In this document: piece by piece, positions 1 to 10,297 of the stretch
Layout: the number at the start of each line of letters is the position of its first letter
How positions within the stretch are numbered: the first letter of the stretch is position 1
DNA from: Occultella gossypii
GTDB taxonomy: Bacteria; Actinomycetota; Actinomycetes; Actinomycetales; Beutenbergiaceae
NCBI RefSeq assembly: GCF_019947135.1
Contig: NZ_JAGSHT010000011.1
Coordinates: 1-64,000, forward strand
Direction: 5' to 3'
Length of the DNA stretch: 64,000 nt
Position numbers and translations under genes: made by a program
Notes under the pieces: generated by a model
What the model was told of the DNA's origin: nothing
Seen by the model: only the letters and a program-made list of their open reading frames with translations
Databases searched by the model: none

Positions 1-2337
1 GGTGAGTAGTCCGGCACCGATGGCCAGGTTGGTCAGGCCGTTAGCTCCGGTGTCCGGCAGCTGTGCACCCGGGTCGTCCGGGGGCAGCAGCGGTGCGCAG
101 GCGTCGCCGGTGAGGTCGGTGGAGTTGTGGTCGGCAACTGCCACGTTCAGCAGTCCCGCATCATCTCCGGTTGCCCCATCGGGTCCGCATTCCAGCGACT
201 CGGCCGTGACCACGTCACCATCCAGGGTCCCGGTGACCGTGACCCGGTAGACGTGCACCTCGCCGGCGTCGATCCCGACGTCGGTGGCGATCACGTTCTC
301 GCGGCTCTCGGCCTCACCCTGACCGGTCCAGGTCTCGAGTGCACTGACACCCTCCGGGGTCTGGGTGACCTCGGCGGTGTCGACCTCGATGCCTTCGCCG
401 TAGCGAAGCTGGTCGGACAGGTCGTACGACCCGGTCACCCCGCCGGTGTTCGTGACCTCGATCTGGTACGTGATCGAGTACGACTCACCATCCTGAGTGG
501 GGCCTTCGACGATCGTCTTGTCGATCGCGATCCTCGGCGGCACCACACATGCCTCCGCGTCAGCGGTCAGGTCGTTGTGACCCAGACCGGCCGTGTTCGC
601 CAGACCCTGGTTCTCGTCCGAACCAGGTACCGGGCAAGCCAGCACCTCATCGGTGAGCTCCTCCGGGACCATCGCGACCACCACCTGCACCTGATAGGTG
701 TGCGTGGCGCCGCCGGCCAGAGCGACATCCGCGGCGATCACGTTCTCCGGCGCACCTTCAGCGCCCTGACCGGTCCAGGAATCGGAAGCCGTCACCCCGT
801 CGGGAGTGGAGCTGACCGCGGAGGAGGCGATCTGGGCCTCCGCAGCGAACCGGAGCCGGTCGGTGACGTCGTAGACACCCTCGAGCTCACCGGTGTTGGT
901 GACCTCGATCTCGTAGGTGACCGTCCAGGTCCCATCACCGTTGCCGACCGGGGAACCGTCGGTCACCGTCTTGGTGATCTCGAACTCCGGCGGACCGGCG
1001 CACGCGTCATCCTCCTCAACGGACCCGACCTCATCGACCACCGTGGAGACGTTGTTGAACGCACGATCCGTGGAATCCACGGCACCGTCCTCGGCCGTGC
1101 CACAGGTGGCCGGGTCGACACCGTCGACCGGGTCAGCCAACTGCAACGGGACGTCGGCGATCACGGTCAGCACGTACTGCTGCGGTGCGTACCCGTCATC
1201 ATCGGTGCCCAGAATCGTGACGCCGGTCGCCACGGTCAGATTGTCCTGTCCGTCCCAGACCGGGTCGGCCGGGGTGACGCCGTCGGGGACCGAGGTCACC
1301 TCGGTGGAGGCCACCGTGATGCCCTCACCGAAGTGCAGTTCGTCGGCCAGGTCATACGCGACCGCCTCGACGCCCTTGTTCGTGACCTCGACGCCGTAGA
1401 CGACCTCCCACTGACCATCACCGATCGGCGTGGCCGAGATCAGCGACTTGTCATGCGTGACCTCACCCACCTCACGGCACTCATCATCGAAGTCGACGTA
1501 CCCGTTGAACGACGTGTTCGCATCGTTATACAGACCCGACTCCTCACCCTCGGCCACGGCACCACCGGCACCACAAGCAGACGGATCAGGATCAGTGACC
1601 TCGGCCGGCAGCTCCACCGTGTACCTCACGGTGACCGTGTAGGTGTCGACCTGACCACCGGCGATCGGAACATCGGAAACGATCAACGCATCACTCGTGC
1701 CGTCATAGGCCGCGTTGACCTCCACCCCGCCAGGAGTCACGTTCGCGGCGACCACCGAACCCTCGACGATCGAGATGCCCTCACCGAACCGCAACCGGTC
1801 CTCAAGGTCATAATCGGTAGCCGTGGTCGTGGTGTTGGTGACCGTCAGGCCGTAGGAGATCTCGTACTCACCCGGATTGGTCACCGGGTCCACCACGTGC
1901 GGCTCCACCGTGACCGTCTTGTCGAGGGTCACCAACGGCAGATCACCACACTCGGTATCAACCAGATCCTCATGATTGACCGGATCCATCGTGGCCACGT
2001 TGAACAACCCCGTGGTCGGATCGCCCGGCTGCTGGTCCGGGGTGCACGTGAGCGCCTCGGGCGTGGGCGTGGCCTCACCGGTGACCGCGTCAACGGTCAG
2101 TGCGACGGTGACCCGGATCAGATACACGTGCTCGGTGCCGTTCTCGATCGTGGACTGCGCATCGATCGGCTGGTCCACGATGATGACCCGCAAGTCGTCG
2201 ACCCCGTCCCAGTCCGGGTTCAACGCCGCACCATCAGGACCGGAGACCACCTCGGTGTCGACCACCTCGATGCCCTCGCCATACCCGGTCAGATCATCGG
2301 TGAGCCCATAGGCACCATCGATCGCACCCGTGTTCTC
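1..2337. repeat. Long direct repeat, left copy (partner 5270-7606)
   Basis: Direct repeat at an offset of 5269 bp. I found no mismatch where I compared the two copies, and reading frames on the opposite strand translate identically in both. The first difference is at 2338/7607. The repeat encodes the five C-terminal repeats and the LPXTG anchor, and probably continues beyond the left edge. Confidence 0.9.
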
Positions 2338-4845
2338 CGCGACCAGCTCGTACTCGACCACCCAGGTGCCATCATCATCCGGACTCTCCGTCGGACCAGA
2401 CACCGTCCGCTTATCGAACTCGTAATCGATATTCGAGTACCCGAAGTCGATCGTGTGGTCATTCTCACCCGGACCACCCGTAGTGATCGCCGCAAACGGG
2501 AACGAACCCGCCTCGGTCTCTTCCACCAGGCCGTCAGAGTCGTTGCGATCGGCATCCACCGAGTTCACGTCACCGGTGTCCGCGACCGTCGGGTACCAGT
2601 TCTCCAACACCCCACCAGCCGCATAATCAGCCGGGTTGTCCACACCCACCACATAGTCAGTGTTCGTCTGCAACGCGTACGCCGCATCGTTCGAGGAGAA
2701 GTAGTACTCACCCGACGCGCTCGTGATCGTGGTGCTCACCAGCGTGCGGTTGCCGTCACCGTCCACCTCGTACAGGTTGACGGTGGCGCCCGCCACCGGC
2801 GGCTCGTCCGGATCCTGGATGCCGTCGTTGTCGATATCGAACCAGACGTAGTTCCCGATCTCGATCGGCGCGGCCGAAGCCAGGACCGAGGCCGTGCCCA
2901 GGCCATTGCCCTTGGTCGTCACCTGCGAGCCCAGGGTGCTCCTGATCAGCGCCCCGCTCGGGTCGAAGCCGGCTCCGGTGTCCTGGTAGAGGCGTCGGGT
3001 GCCTTCCTGCAGCCCCGCGTTGGCCACGTGCACGCCGGTGGTCATGATCCCGTCAGGCCGGCTCGGCATGACCACCACGGACCCGGTGGACTCGTTGTCC
3101 TGGTTCAGCGGGGTGTATCCGGTGTCGAAGTAGCGCAGTCCGCCCGGTCCTTGATCGCCCTGCTGCGCACCGTTTCCGAGGACGCCGCTGTGGAGGCCGT
3201 TGTTCTCGAGTGTGAACGTTCCGTCACCGTTCGGGGCGGCGATGAAGACATCACCTTCGGAGCGCACGTGCGACACCTGGAGACTATTGCCGTCGGTGGG
3301 GTCACCGGAGAGCAGCGTCAAGTTGCCGAACTGATCACCGACCAGATCACGGATCGCGAGGATGAGGTCTCCGTGCAGCACCTGCACGCTCGCCACAACC
3401 GGCTGCGGGTAGCGCACCACGGCGTTGCCCTCAGGCCCGAGCTCGATCGGAAAGTGACCGAGTTCGGTCGCCCACGGAACGAATGTCGGGGAGAAACCAC
3501 CGCGTTCGAAGTCCAACGGGAAGTCCAGGACCTCGGTCAGGTCGCCGGGCGCCTCCGCGCTGAACGAGTACACGTAGCCGTGGAGGTCCGGGATGTCCTG
3601 GCTCATCTCCGCGGTGTTCGTTGCGGTCAGGTACATCGTCCCGGTGAGCGCATCCACGCTCACCCCGAAGGGGCGGATGTCCGAATCGTCCGGGAAGTAC
3701 GCGTCGAGCTCGAACTCCTCGACCGCCACCGGTGCTCCAGATGGGTTTCCGCCGGTGTCGATCCTGATGAGGGAGCGGTTGTGGAGGTTCACTGCGAAGA
3801 GGTACCGCTCGTCCGGGCTCATCGAGATCAGGCCGAGACCCGCGCGACCCACGTCGTCCCAAGCCTGCGCATCACGGTCCCAGTCATAGGCCGGGTTCTC
3901 GGCGGTCGTGTTCGGTCGGAAGCCGTTCGGGTCGGTGGGGTCCGCGGTGATGTCCGGTCCGCCGAGGTTGATGCCCCAGTCGGCGACGTTGACGTAGACG
4001 TCGGCCGAAGCTGTCGGCGCCGACCAGTCCGCCCCGTCGGGCGTCACGCGATAGATGGCACCGATCCCACCCGGGCCGAAACCGATGTGCCGGCGCAGGT
4101 ACGCCGCCGCGAACGCGGTCGGAGTGTCGCCCATGTCCTCGGCGCGCAGCACTGCCGAGCCGTTCGTCGCGCCGACCTGGCTGAACGGCACGACGCCGGT
4201 CTGGGGCACGGGAGCCGCACCTGCGCCACTGGCACTCTGCGCGTCCCAGAAGATCACGCCGGACCCGGGCTCGCCGGCGCTCTCGCCGTCCGAGACCCCG
4301 AACTGAAGGATGGGAATGTAGACCCGCGGGTTGTTCTCGACGAACGCGGTGGGCACCTGGAACGAGAAGTCCACCTCCGCCGTCGGCACCCCGTCGACGA
4401 ACTGGACGGTGGTTCCGTTCGCGCCCGCACCACCGGTTCCGACGACCGAGTCACGCCACTGCGCCCACGCTGGTGTGTCCGGCACGTTGGCCTCGACGCG
4501 CCACTGCGTCGCATCGGAGGTGACCGGCAGCGTGTAGGCCCCATCCGCGCCAGTGACGACCGGGCCGGCCACGGCTCCATCGGAGTCGTAGGCGGACACT
4601 TCGATGCCAGGGAGTCCGTCCTCGAAGGAGTCGAAGACGCCGTTGGCGTCGTAGTCCTGCCAGATCGTGCCCGTGATCGGGTCACCCTCGGCGGCCTGGG
4701 CCGCCAGAGGCAGCCCGAACGCCGTCAGCGAGGTACCCACGAGACCCACCAGTCCCAGCAGGGCGCTTCCTCGCCTCACCCCACCCCGGCGACGTCGCCC
4801 CCGGCTTCCTGGCCCTCGGCCACGAACTCCTTGCTCAGAACTCAC
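1..4845 (-). CDS. LPXTG-anchored SdrD-B-like surface protein, copy 1 (3' end cut by window edge)
   Basis: Large cell-wall surface protein, open from a GTG at 4845 to the left edge; by comparison with copy 2 only about 18 C-terminal residues are missing. The GTG is preceded 8 nt upstream by GGGGAGG on the coding strand. Order: Arg-rich N-terminus and signal peptide ending near AAQAAEG; SdrD-B-like domain (TIWQDYDANGVFD); a propeller-like region of about 450 residues; second SdrD-B-like domain with a calcium-loop-like run (DIDNDGIQDPDE); five repeats of about 150 residues; LPDTG at codons 46-60 followed by the start of a membrane helix. From about residue 836 to the edge it matches copy 2 at every position compared. 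Role inferred: adhesin or stalk covalently attached by a sortase encoded elsewhere. Confidence 0.88.
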   Translation of the reverse strand, partial: MSSEQGVRGRGPGSRGRRRRGGVRRGSALLGLVGLVGTSLTAFGLPLAAQAAEGDPITGTIWQDYDANGVFDSFEDGLPGIEVSAYDSDGAVAGPVVTGADGAYTLPVTSDATQWRVEANVPDTPAWAQWRDSVVGTGGAGANGTTVQFVDGVPTAEVDFSFQVPTAFVENNPRVYIPILQFGVSDGESAGEPGSGVIFWDAQSASGAGAAPVPQTGVVPFSQVGATNGSAVLRAEDMGDTPTAFAAAYLRRHIGFGPGGIGAIYRVTPDGADWSAPTASADVYVNVADWGINLGGPDITADPTDPNGFRPNTTAENPAYDWDRDAQAWDDVGRAGLGLISMSPDERYLFAVNLHNRSLIRIDTGGNPSGAPVAVEEFELDAYFPDDSDIRPFGVSVDALTGTMYLTATNTAEMSQDIPDLHGYVYSFSAEAPGDLTEVLDFPLDFERGGFSPTFVPWATELGHFPIELGPEGNAVVRYPQPVVASVQVLHGDLILAIRDLVGDQFGNLTLLSGDPTDGNSLQVSHVRSEGDVFIAAPNGDGTFTLENNGLHSGVLGNGAQQGDQGPGGLRYFDTGYTPLNQDNESTGSVVVMPSRPDGIMTTGVHVANAGLQEGTRRLYQDTGAGFDPSGALIRSTLGSQVTTKGNGLGTASVLASAAPIEIGNYVWFDIDNDGIQDPDEPPVAGATVNLYEVDGDGNRTLVSTTITSASGEYYFSSNDAAYALQTNTDYVVGVDNPADYAAGGVLENWYPTVADTGDVNSVDADRNDSDGLVEETEAGSFPFAAITTGGPGENDHTIDFGYSNIDYEFDKRTVSGPTESPDDDGTWVVEYELVAENTGAIDGAYGLTDDLTGYGEGIEVVDTEVVSGPDGAALNPDWDGVDDLRVIIVDQPIDAQSTIENGTEHVYLIRVTVALTVDAVTGEATPTPEALTCTPDQQPGDPTTGLFNVATMDPVNHEDLVDTECGDLPLVTLDKTVTVEPHVVDPVTNPGEYEISYGLTVTNTTTTATDYDLEDRLRFGEGISIVEGSVVAANVTPGGVEVNAAYDGTSDALIVSDVPIAGGQVDTYTVTVRYTVELPAEVTDPDPSACGAGGAVAEGEESGLYNDANTSFNGYVDFDDECREVGEVTHDKSLISATPIGDGQWEVVYGVEVTNKGVEAVAYDLADELHFGEGITVASTEVTSVPDGVTPADPVWDGQDNLTVATGVTILGTDDDGYAPQQYVLTVIADVPLQLADPVDGVDPATCGTAEDGAVDSTDRAFNNVSTVVDEVGSVEEDDACAGPPEFEITKTVTDGSPVGNGDGTWTVTYEIEVTNTGELEGVYDVTDRLRFAAEAQIASSAVSSTPDGVTASDSWTGQGAEGAPENVIAADVALAGGATHTYQVQVVVAMVPEELTDEVLACPVPGSDENQGLANTAGLGHNDLTADAEACVVPPRIAIDKTIVEGPTQDGESYSITYQIEVTNTGGVTGSYDLSDQLRYGEGIEVDTAEVTQTPEGVSALETWTGQGEAESRENVIATDVGIDAGEVHVYRVTVTGTLDGDVVTAESLECGPDGATGDDAGLLNVAVADHNSTDLTGDACAPLLPPDDPGAQLPDTGANGLTNLAIGAGLLT

Positions 4846-4980
4846 CTGATGGTCCTCCCCGAAAACCCGGCCGGCCCGTTGCCGACGGTGGAACGTCACG
4901 GCACGCCCCGATAGCAACGGCAGGGCTCACCACCTGCCCAGCATTCGGGAGTAGGCGTTCCACCCACCAGACCGATGCGC

Positions 4981-5024
4981 GGTGAAGCGGGGGCGAAACC
5001 AGGGTGAAGCCGGGGTGAGACCAC
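4981..5024 (-). promoter_or_regulatory. PHO-box-like array, four 11-bp direct repeats, upstream of copy 1
   Basis: Plus-strand units are GGTGAAGCGGG, GGCGAAACCAG, GGTGAAGCCGG and GGTGAGACCAC, in perfect 11-bp register. On the coding strand they read as TTCACC-type units 136-179 bp upstream of the GTG start. Actinobacterial PhoP binds 11-bp direct repeats containing GTTCACC, so I infer a PhoP-like response-regulator site. The repeats are seen directly; the regulator is inferred. Confidence 0.65.
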
Positions 5025-5137
5025 CGGCCGTTCTGCGGACGTTTGACGTGCTTCGGCCGCCGAGCCTCGCCCCGTCCTGGTCTCCGGCTGCGCGGGCAAT
5101 CGACACGGGCTGTCCCGACCTCGCCCTGAACCGAGAG

Positions 5138-5176
5138 CGCCCCCCGGCCCCCACGTGAGTGGGGATCGGGGGGGCG
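5138..5176 (-). terminator. GC-rich terminator hairpin after surface-protein copy 2
   Basis: The arm at 5138-5154 pairs with 5159-5176: CGCCCCCC with GGGGGGCG (8 bp), a small internal loop, then CCCCAC with GTGGGG (6 bp), closed by a GTGA loop. It begins about 37 bp past the stop codon of copy 2. There is no strong U tract, which is common for actinobacterial terminators. Confidence 0.65.
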
Positions 5177-5212
5177 TGACCGGCCAGGGTCCGGACGGGC
5201 CGGTCGGATTCC

Positions 5213-8200
5213 TCAGTGGGTTCGTGCGCGGTGACGGGTGACCGCCACGAGCAGTGCTCCGCCGAGGATGGTGAGTAGTCCGGCACCGATGGCCAGGTTG
5301 GTCAGGCCGTTAGCTCCGGTGTCCGGCAGCTGTGCACCCGGGTCGTCCGGGGGCAGCAGCGGTGCGCAGGCGTCGCCGGTGAGGTCGGTGGAGTTGTGGT
5401 CGGCAACTGCCACGTTCAGCAGTCCCGCATCATCTCCGGTTGCCCCATCGGGTCCGCATTCCAGCGACTCGGCCGTGACCACGTCACCATCCAGGGTCCC
5501 GGTGACCGTGACCCGGTAGACGTGCACCTCGCCGGCGTCGATCCCGACGTCGGTGGCGATCACGTTCTCGCGGCTCTCGGCCTCACCCTGACCGGTCCAG
5601 GTCTCGAGTGCACTGACACCCTCCGGGGTCTGGGTGACCTCGGCGGTGTCGACCTCGATGCCTTCGCCGTAGCGAAGCTGGTCGGACAGGTCGTACGACC
5701 CGGTCACCCCGCCGGTGTTCGTGACCTCGATCTGGTACGTGATCGAGTACGACTCACCATCCTGAGTGGGGCCTTCGACGATCGTCTTGTCGATCGCGAT
5801 CCTCGGCGGCACCACACATGCCTCCGCGTCAGCGGTCAGGTCGTTGTGACCCAGACCGGCCGTGTTCGCCAGACCCTGGTTCTCGTCCGAACCAGGTACC
5901 GGGCAAGCCAGCACCTCATCGGTGAGCTCCTCCGGGACCATCGCGACCACCACCTGCACCTGATAGGTGTGCGTGGCGCCGCCGGCCAGAGCGACATCCG
6001 CGGCGATCACGTTCTCCGGCGCACCTTCAGCGCCCTGACCGGTCCAGGAATCGGAAGCCGTCACCCCGTCGGGAGTGGAGCTGACCGCGGAGGAGGCGAT
6101 CTGGGCCTCCGCAGCGAACCGGAGCCGGTCGGTGACGTCGTAGACACCCTCGAGCTCACCGGTGTTGGTGACCTCGATCTCGTAGGTGACCGTCCAGGTC
6201 CCATCACCGTTGCCGACCGGGGAACCGTCGGTCACCGTCTTGGTGATCTCGAACTCCGGCGGACCGGCGCACGCGTCATCCTCCTCAACGGACCCGACCT
6301 CATCGACCACCGTGGAGACGTTGTTGAACGCACGATCCGTGGAATCCACGGCACCGTCCTCGGCCGTGCCACAGGTGGCCGGGTCGACACCGTCGACCGG
6401 GTCAGCCAACTGCAACGGGACGTCGGCGATCACGGTCAGCACGTACTGCTGCGGTGCGTACCCGTCATCATCGGTGCCCAGAATCGTGACGCCGGTCGCC
6501 ACGGTCAGATTGTCCTGTCCGTCCCAGACCGGGTCGGCCGGGGTGACGCCGTCGGGGACCGAGGTCACCTCGGTGGAGGCCACCGTGATGCCCTCACCGA
6601 AGTGCAGTTCGTCGGCCAGGTCATACGCGACCGCCTCGACGCCCTTGTTCGTGACCTCGACGCCGTAGACGACCTCCCACTGACCATCACCGATCGGCGT
6701 GGCCGAGATCAGCGACTTGTCATGCGTGACCTCACCCACCTCACGGCACTCATCATCGAAGTCGACGTACCCGTTGAACGACGTGTTCGCATCGTTATAC
6801 AGACCCGACTCCTCACCCTCGGCCACGGCACCACCGGCACCACAAGCAGACGGATCAGGATCAGTGACCTCGGCCGGCAGCTCCACCGTGTACCTCACGG
6901 TGACCGTGTAGGTGTCGACCTGACCACCGGCGATCGGAACATCGGAAACGATCAACGCATCACTCGTGCCGTCATAGGCCGCGTTGACCTCCACCCCGCC
7001 AGGAGTCACGTTCGCGGCGACCACCGAACCCTCGACGATCGAGATGCCCTCACCGAACCGCAACCGGTCCTCAAGGTCATAATCGGTAGCCGTGGTCGTG
7101 GTGTTGGTGACCGTCAGGCCGTAGGAGATCTCGTACTCACCCGGATTGGTCACCGGGTCCACCACGTGCGGCTCCACCGTGACCGTCTTGTCGAGGGTCA
7201 CCAACGGCAGATCACCACACTCGGTATCAACCAGATCCTCATGATTGACCGGATCCATCGTGGCCACGTTGAACAACCCCGTGGTCGGATCGCCCGGCTG
7301 CTGGTCCGGGGTGCACGTGAGCGCCTCGGGCGTGGGCGTGGCCTCACCGGTGACCGCGTCAACGGTCAGTGCGACGGTGACCCGGATCAGATACACGTGC
7401 TCGGTGCCGTTCTCGATCGTGGACTGCGCATCGATCGGCTGGTCCACGATGATGACCCGCAAGTCGTCGACCCCGTCCCAGTCCGGGTTCAACGCCGCAC
7501 CATCAGGACCGGAGACCACCTCGGTGTCGACCACCTCGATGCCCTCGCCATACCCGGTCAGATCATCGGTGAGCCCATAGGCACCATCGATCGCACCCGT
7601 GTTCTCGGCCACCAGCTCGTACTCGACCACCCAGGTGCCGTCGTCATCCGGACTCTCCGTCGGACCAGACACCGTCCGCTTGTCGAACTCGTAGTCGATG
7701 TTCGCATACCCGAAGTCGATCGTGTGGTCATTCTCCCCCGGACCACCCGTAGTGATCGCCGCAAACGGGAACGAACCCGCCTCCGACTCCTCGACCAGAC
7801 CATCGGAATCGTTGCGATCCGCGTCCACCGAATTGGCATTACCGGTATCCGGAACCGTCGGATACCAGTTCTCCAACACCCCGCCAGCGGCATAGTCGGC
7901 CGGGTTGTCCACACCTACGACATAGCTGGTGTTCGTCTTCAGGGCATACGCCGCATCGTTGGAGGAGAAGTAGTACTCACCCGACGCGTTCGTGGTGGTG
8001 GTGCTCACCAACGTGCGCACACCCGCATCATCGACCTCATACAGGTTCACCGTCGCACCCTCAACAGGCAGCTCGTCCGGGTCCTGCACACCATCGTTGT
8101 CGTTGTCGAACCAGACGTAGTTCCCGATCTCGATCGGCGCCGCCGACGCGGCGATCGACATCGAACCCAAGCCGTTGCCCTTGCTCGTCACCATCGGCGT

Positions 8201-10168
8201 GGGTGGGACGGTCAGGGGACTCTCGTTCTGGATCACGATCGCGCCCCGCGGCAGTACATTCTCGCCGCTGGCCTGATAGAGGCGCCGAACCCCCACCTGG
8301 AACGACCCGTTCGCGGCGTGTACCGCGGTGGTCAGCACGCCATCATCCCGGCTCGGAATGGTCACGATCGACCCGAGCGCCTGGCCGTTGTAGACGTACC
8401 CGTTGGCGTCCTGCGCCCAAGAGTCGTCGAAGTACTTGTAGCCACCGGGGCCGAACTGATTGGCCGCCACGCCGGCACCGATGACGCCATCGACCACGCC
8501 GTCGTTCTCCAAGGTGAAGGTGCCGTCGTCATTGCCGTCGGCCAGGTAGACGTCGCCGTACGAGCGAACGCTGATGACGGTCGTGTTGTCGACCGGGCTC
8601 GTCGGGTCGGGGCCAAGCGGGGTGTTGGAGCCGACCAGGTCACCCCAGTAGTCGCGGACTCCGAGCACCAGCTGACCGTGAAGGATCCTTGCATCCGCGA
8701 GGAGCGGCATCGGCCAGTTGTTGATTTGGCCCGTGGCGTCGATGACAAAGTCCTCGACTCCACGCACCCACGGACGCCAACTGACGTCTTGGGGATTGAG
8801 AACCGGTCCTGCGGGTGTGACGACCCGCGACTCGCGTTCGTAGTCCATGGGAAAGCTGAGCACGGGTTCGAGGTTCGAGGGGTCGTCCGGAGTGAAGCGA
8901 TAGACGTACCCGACCAGATCGGCGGAGTCCTGCGTGGATTCGGCCGTGTTGGTGACGGTGAGGTACATATACCCCGTGACCGGGTCCGAGGAGACACCGA
9001 ACGGGCGCATATCCCCGGTGAAGCCTAGGTCGAACTCCTCGACATTCTGTACCGATGTCGCGGGAGTTCCGGTCGTGATCCGCACCAACGACCTGTTGTA
9101 CAGGTTGACCACGAACATCTGCGTCTCGTCGGGCGAGAATGTCATCGTTCCGAGGCCGGTGCGACCGACCCGGTCGAATGCCTGCGCGTCCCGCTCCCAG
9201 TCGTAGGCCGGATTCTCCGCGGTGACGGCCGGACGCAGACCCAACGGGTCACCGGCGCCCGCTCCGTCCGTCGAATCACTGCCAACATCGATGCCCCAGT
9301 CGGTGAGGTCAACGAAGACCTCGGCCGATCCGGTCGGTGCTGCCATACTGTCGCCGTCGGGGGTGATCCGATAGATGGCGCCGATACCGCCCGGTCCCAG
9401 GCCCGCGTGGCGGCGCACGTAGGCTGCAGTGAACATCTGGCCGAGTCCGCCTGGTTCGGTGGCTCGCTGCCACGCCGAGCCGTTCGTCGCACCCATCTCA
9501 CGGAACGGCACCCGCACGGTTGTGGGCACCGTCTCAAGCGCCGCCGCGCTCATCGCGTCATACAGGATCGCTTCGCCACCGATGAGGTCTCCTTCGACGC
9601 CATCCGACGCCCCGAGTCGGTATTCGGGGAGATACACGTAGGGGTTGTTCTCCACGTAGGCGCTGGGCACCTGGAAGGAGAAGTCCACACCTGCGGCACC
9701 TGTGCCGTCGGCCACGTCGACGAACTGCACAGTCGTTCCGTTGGTCGTGTCGCCGGCTGCACCGACCACGGAGTCGCGCCACTGCGCCCACTGCGCGGTG
9801 TCCGGCACATTCGCCTCGACCCGCCACCGCCCAGCGCCCGAACTGACAGGCAGCGAGTAGGCGCCGTCCACGTCCGTGACCACGGGCCCCGCCACGGCGC
9901 CGTCGGCGTCGTAGCCGTAGACCTCGATGCCGGCCAGGCCATCCTCATAGGTGTCGAAGACGCCGTTGGCGTCGTAGTCCTGCCAGATGGTGCCGGTGAT
10001 CGGGTCACCCTCGGCGGCCTGGGCCGCCAGGGGAATCCCGAACGCGGTCAGCGATGTGCCGACCAATCCGGCCAGCCCGAGCAGAGCGCTGCCCCGACGC
10101 AATCCGCCCCGACGGGCGTGCCCCCTACGTCCTGGCCCACGGCCATCAACGACTTGCCTTGCTCTCAC
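5213..10168 (-). CDS. LPXTG-anchored SdrD-B-like surface protein, copy 2
   Basis: Intact 1651-residue paralogue of copy 1. Start chosen at GTG 10168, with GGGGAGG 8 nt upstream and a counterpart in copy 1; the longer in-frame TTG at 10213 lacks this signal. Order (approximate residues): signal peptide 1-53; SdrD-B-like domain 55-115; propeller-like region 185-635 containing MTFSPDE-type strands; second SdrD-B-like domain 678-825 with the acidic calcium-loop-like run DNDNDGVQDPDE; five repeats 828-1600, each opening with a DK(T/S/R)-type strand and an EVTNTG-like segment; LPDTG at 1614-1618; membrane helix; tail RHRARTH. Acts at the cell wall as a long repeat stalk carrying a variable head. 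Ligand unknown. Confidence 0.92.
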   Translation of the reverse strand: MRARQVVDGRGPGRRGHARRGGLRRGSALLGLAGLVGTSLTAFGIPLAAQAAEGDPITGTIWQDYDANGVFDTYEDGLAGIEVYGYDADGAVAGPVVTDVDGAYSLPVSSGAGRWRVEANVPDTAQWAQWRDSVVGAAGDTTNGTTVQFVDVADGTGAAGVDFSFQVPSAYVENNPYVYLPEYRLGASDGVEGDLIGGEAILYDAMSAAALETVPTTVRVPFREMGATNGSAWQRATEPGGLGQMFTAAYVRRHAGLGPGGIGAIYRITPDGDSMAAPTGSAEVFVDLTDWGIDVGSDSTDGAGAGDPLGLRPAVTAENPAYDWERDAQAFDRVGRTGLGTMTFSPDETQMFVVNLYNRSLVRITTGTPATSVQNVEEFDLGFTGDMRPFGVSSDPVTGYMYLTVTNTAESTQDSADLVGYVYRFTPDDPSNLEPVLSFPMDYERESRVVTPAGPVLNPQDVSWRPWVRGVEDFVIDATGQINNWPMPLLADARILHGQLVLGVRDYWGDLVGSNTPLGPDPTSPVDNTTVISVRSYGDVYLADGNDDGTFTLENDGVVDGVIGAGVAANQFGPGGYKYFDDSWAQDANGYVYNGQALGSIVTIPSRDDGVLTTAVHAANGSFQVGVRRLYQASGENVLPRGAIVIQNESPLTVPPTPMVTSKGNGLGSMSIAASAAPIEIGNYVWFDNDNDGVQDPDELPVEGATVNLYEVDDAGVRTLVSTTTTNASGEYYFSSNDAAYALKTNTSYVVGVDNPADYAAGGVLENWYPTVPDTGNANSVDADRNDSDGLVEESEAGSFPFAAITTGGPGENDHTIDFGYANIDYEFDKRTVSGPTESPDDDGTWVVEYELVAENTGAIDGAYGLTDDLTGYGEGIEVVDTEVVSGPDGAALNPDWDGVDDLRVIIVDQPIDAQSTIENGTEHVYLIRVTVALTVDAVTGEATPTPEALTCTPDQQPGDPTTGLFNVATMDPVNHEDLVDTECGDLPLVTLDKTVTVEPHVVDPVTNPGEYEISYGLTVTNTTTTATDYDLEDRLRFGEGISIVEGSVVAANVTPGGVEVNAAYDGTSDALIVSDVPIAGGQVDTYTVTVRYTVELPAEVTDPDPSACGAGGAVAEGEESGLYNDANTSFNGYVDFDDECREVGEVTHDKSLISATPIGDGQWEVVYGVEVTNKGVEAVAYDLADELHFGEGITVASTEVTSVPDGVTPADPVWDGQDNLTVATGVTILGTDDDGYAPQQYVLTVIADVPLQLADPVDGVDPATCGTAEDGAVDSTDRAFNNVSTVVDEVGSVEEDDACAGPPEFEITKTVTDGSPVGNGDGTWTVTYEIEVTNTGELEGVYDVTDRLRFAAEAQIASSAVSSTPDGVTASDSWTGQGAEGAPENVIAADVALAGGATHTYQVQVVVAMVPEELTDEVLACPVPGSDENQGLANTAGLGHNDLTADAEACVVPPRIAIDKTIVEGPTQDGESYSITYQIEVTNTGGVTGSYDLSDQLRYGEGIEVDTAEVTQTPEGVSALETWTGQGEAESRENVIATDVGIDAGEVHVYRVTVTGTLDGDVVTAESLECGPDGATGDDAGLLNVAVADHNSTDLTGDACAPLLPPDDPGAQLPDTGANGLTNLAIGAGLLTILGGALLVAVTRHRARTH
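5270..7606. repeat. Long direct repeat, right copy (partner 1-2337)
   Basis: Right copy of the 2.3-kb direct repeat, covering residues from about 855 to near the C-terminus of copy 2. Past 7606 the paralogues remain similar with scattered differences through the second SdrD-B domain, then diverge strongly in the propeller-like head. Confidence 0.9.
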
Positions 10169-10297
10169 GCGTGATCCTCCCCAACGTTCGTCGACCTCAT
10201 GCCGACAACTCAAGCTGCAGATGGCCCTCTATATAAGGCAGGGCTCTCCGCCAGCCACCCTTCCGAGCCCGCGCGACACCCGGCTAGAGGGAGACAC

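Larger units (their letters stand above)
4846..5212. other. Intergenic region between the tandem surface-protein genes
   Basis: No gene seen in 367 bp. It holds the terminator hairpin of copy 2 (5138-5176), four 11-bp GGTGAA repeats (4981-5024), and a promoter region for copy 1 in which GAGCCCTGCC (coding strand, just below 4929) is shared with the region upstream of copy 2. Confidence 0.6.

Noticed and set aside
127-9028. Very long plus-strand open frames (1595 and 1210 residues) opposite the adhesin genes
   Set aside because: They are antisense shadows caused by GC-rich codon use. The minus-strand proteins have signal peptides, repeats and LPXTG anchors; the plus-strand translations show only Arg/His/Asp-rich sequence and no domain.
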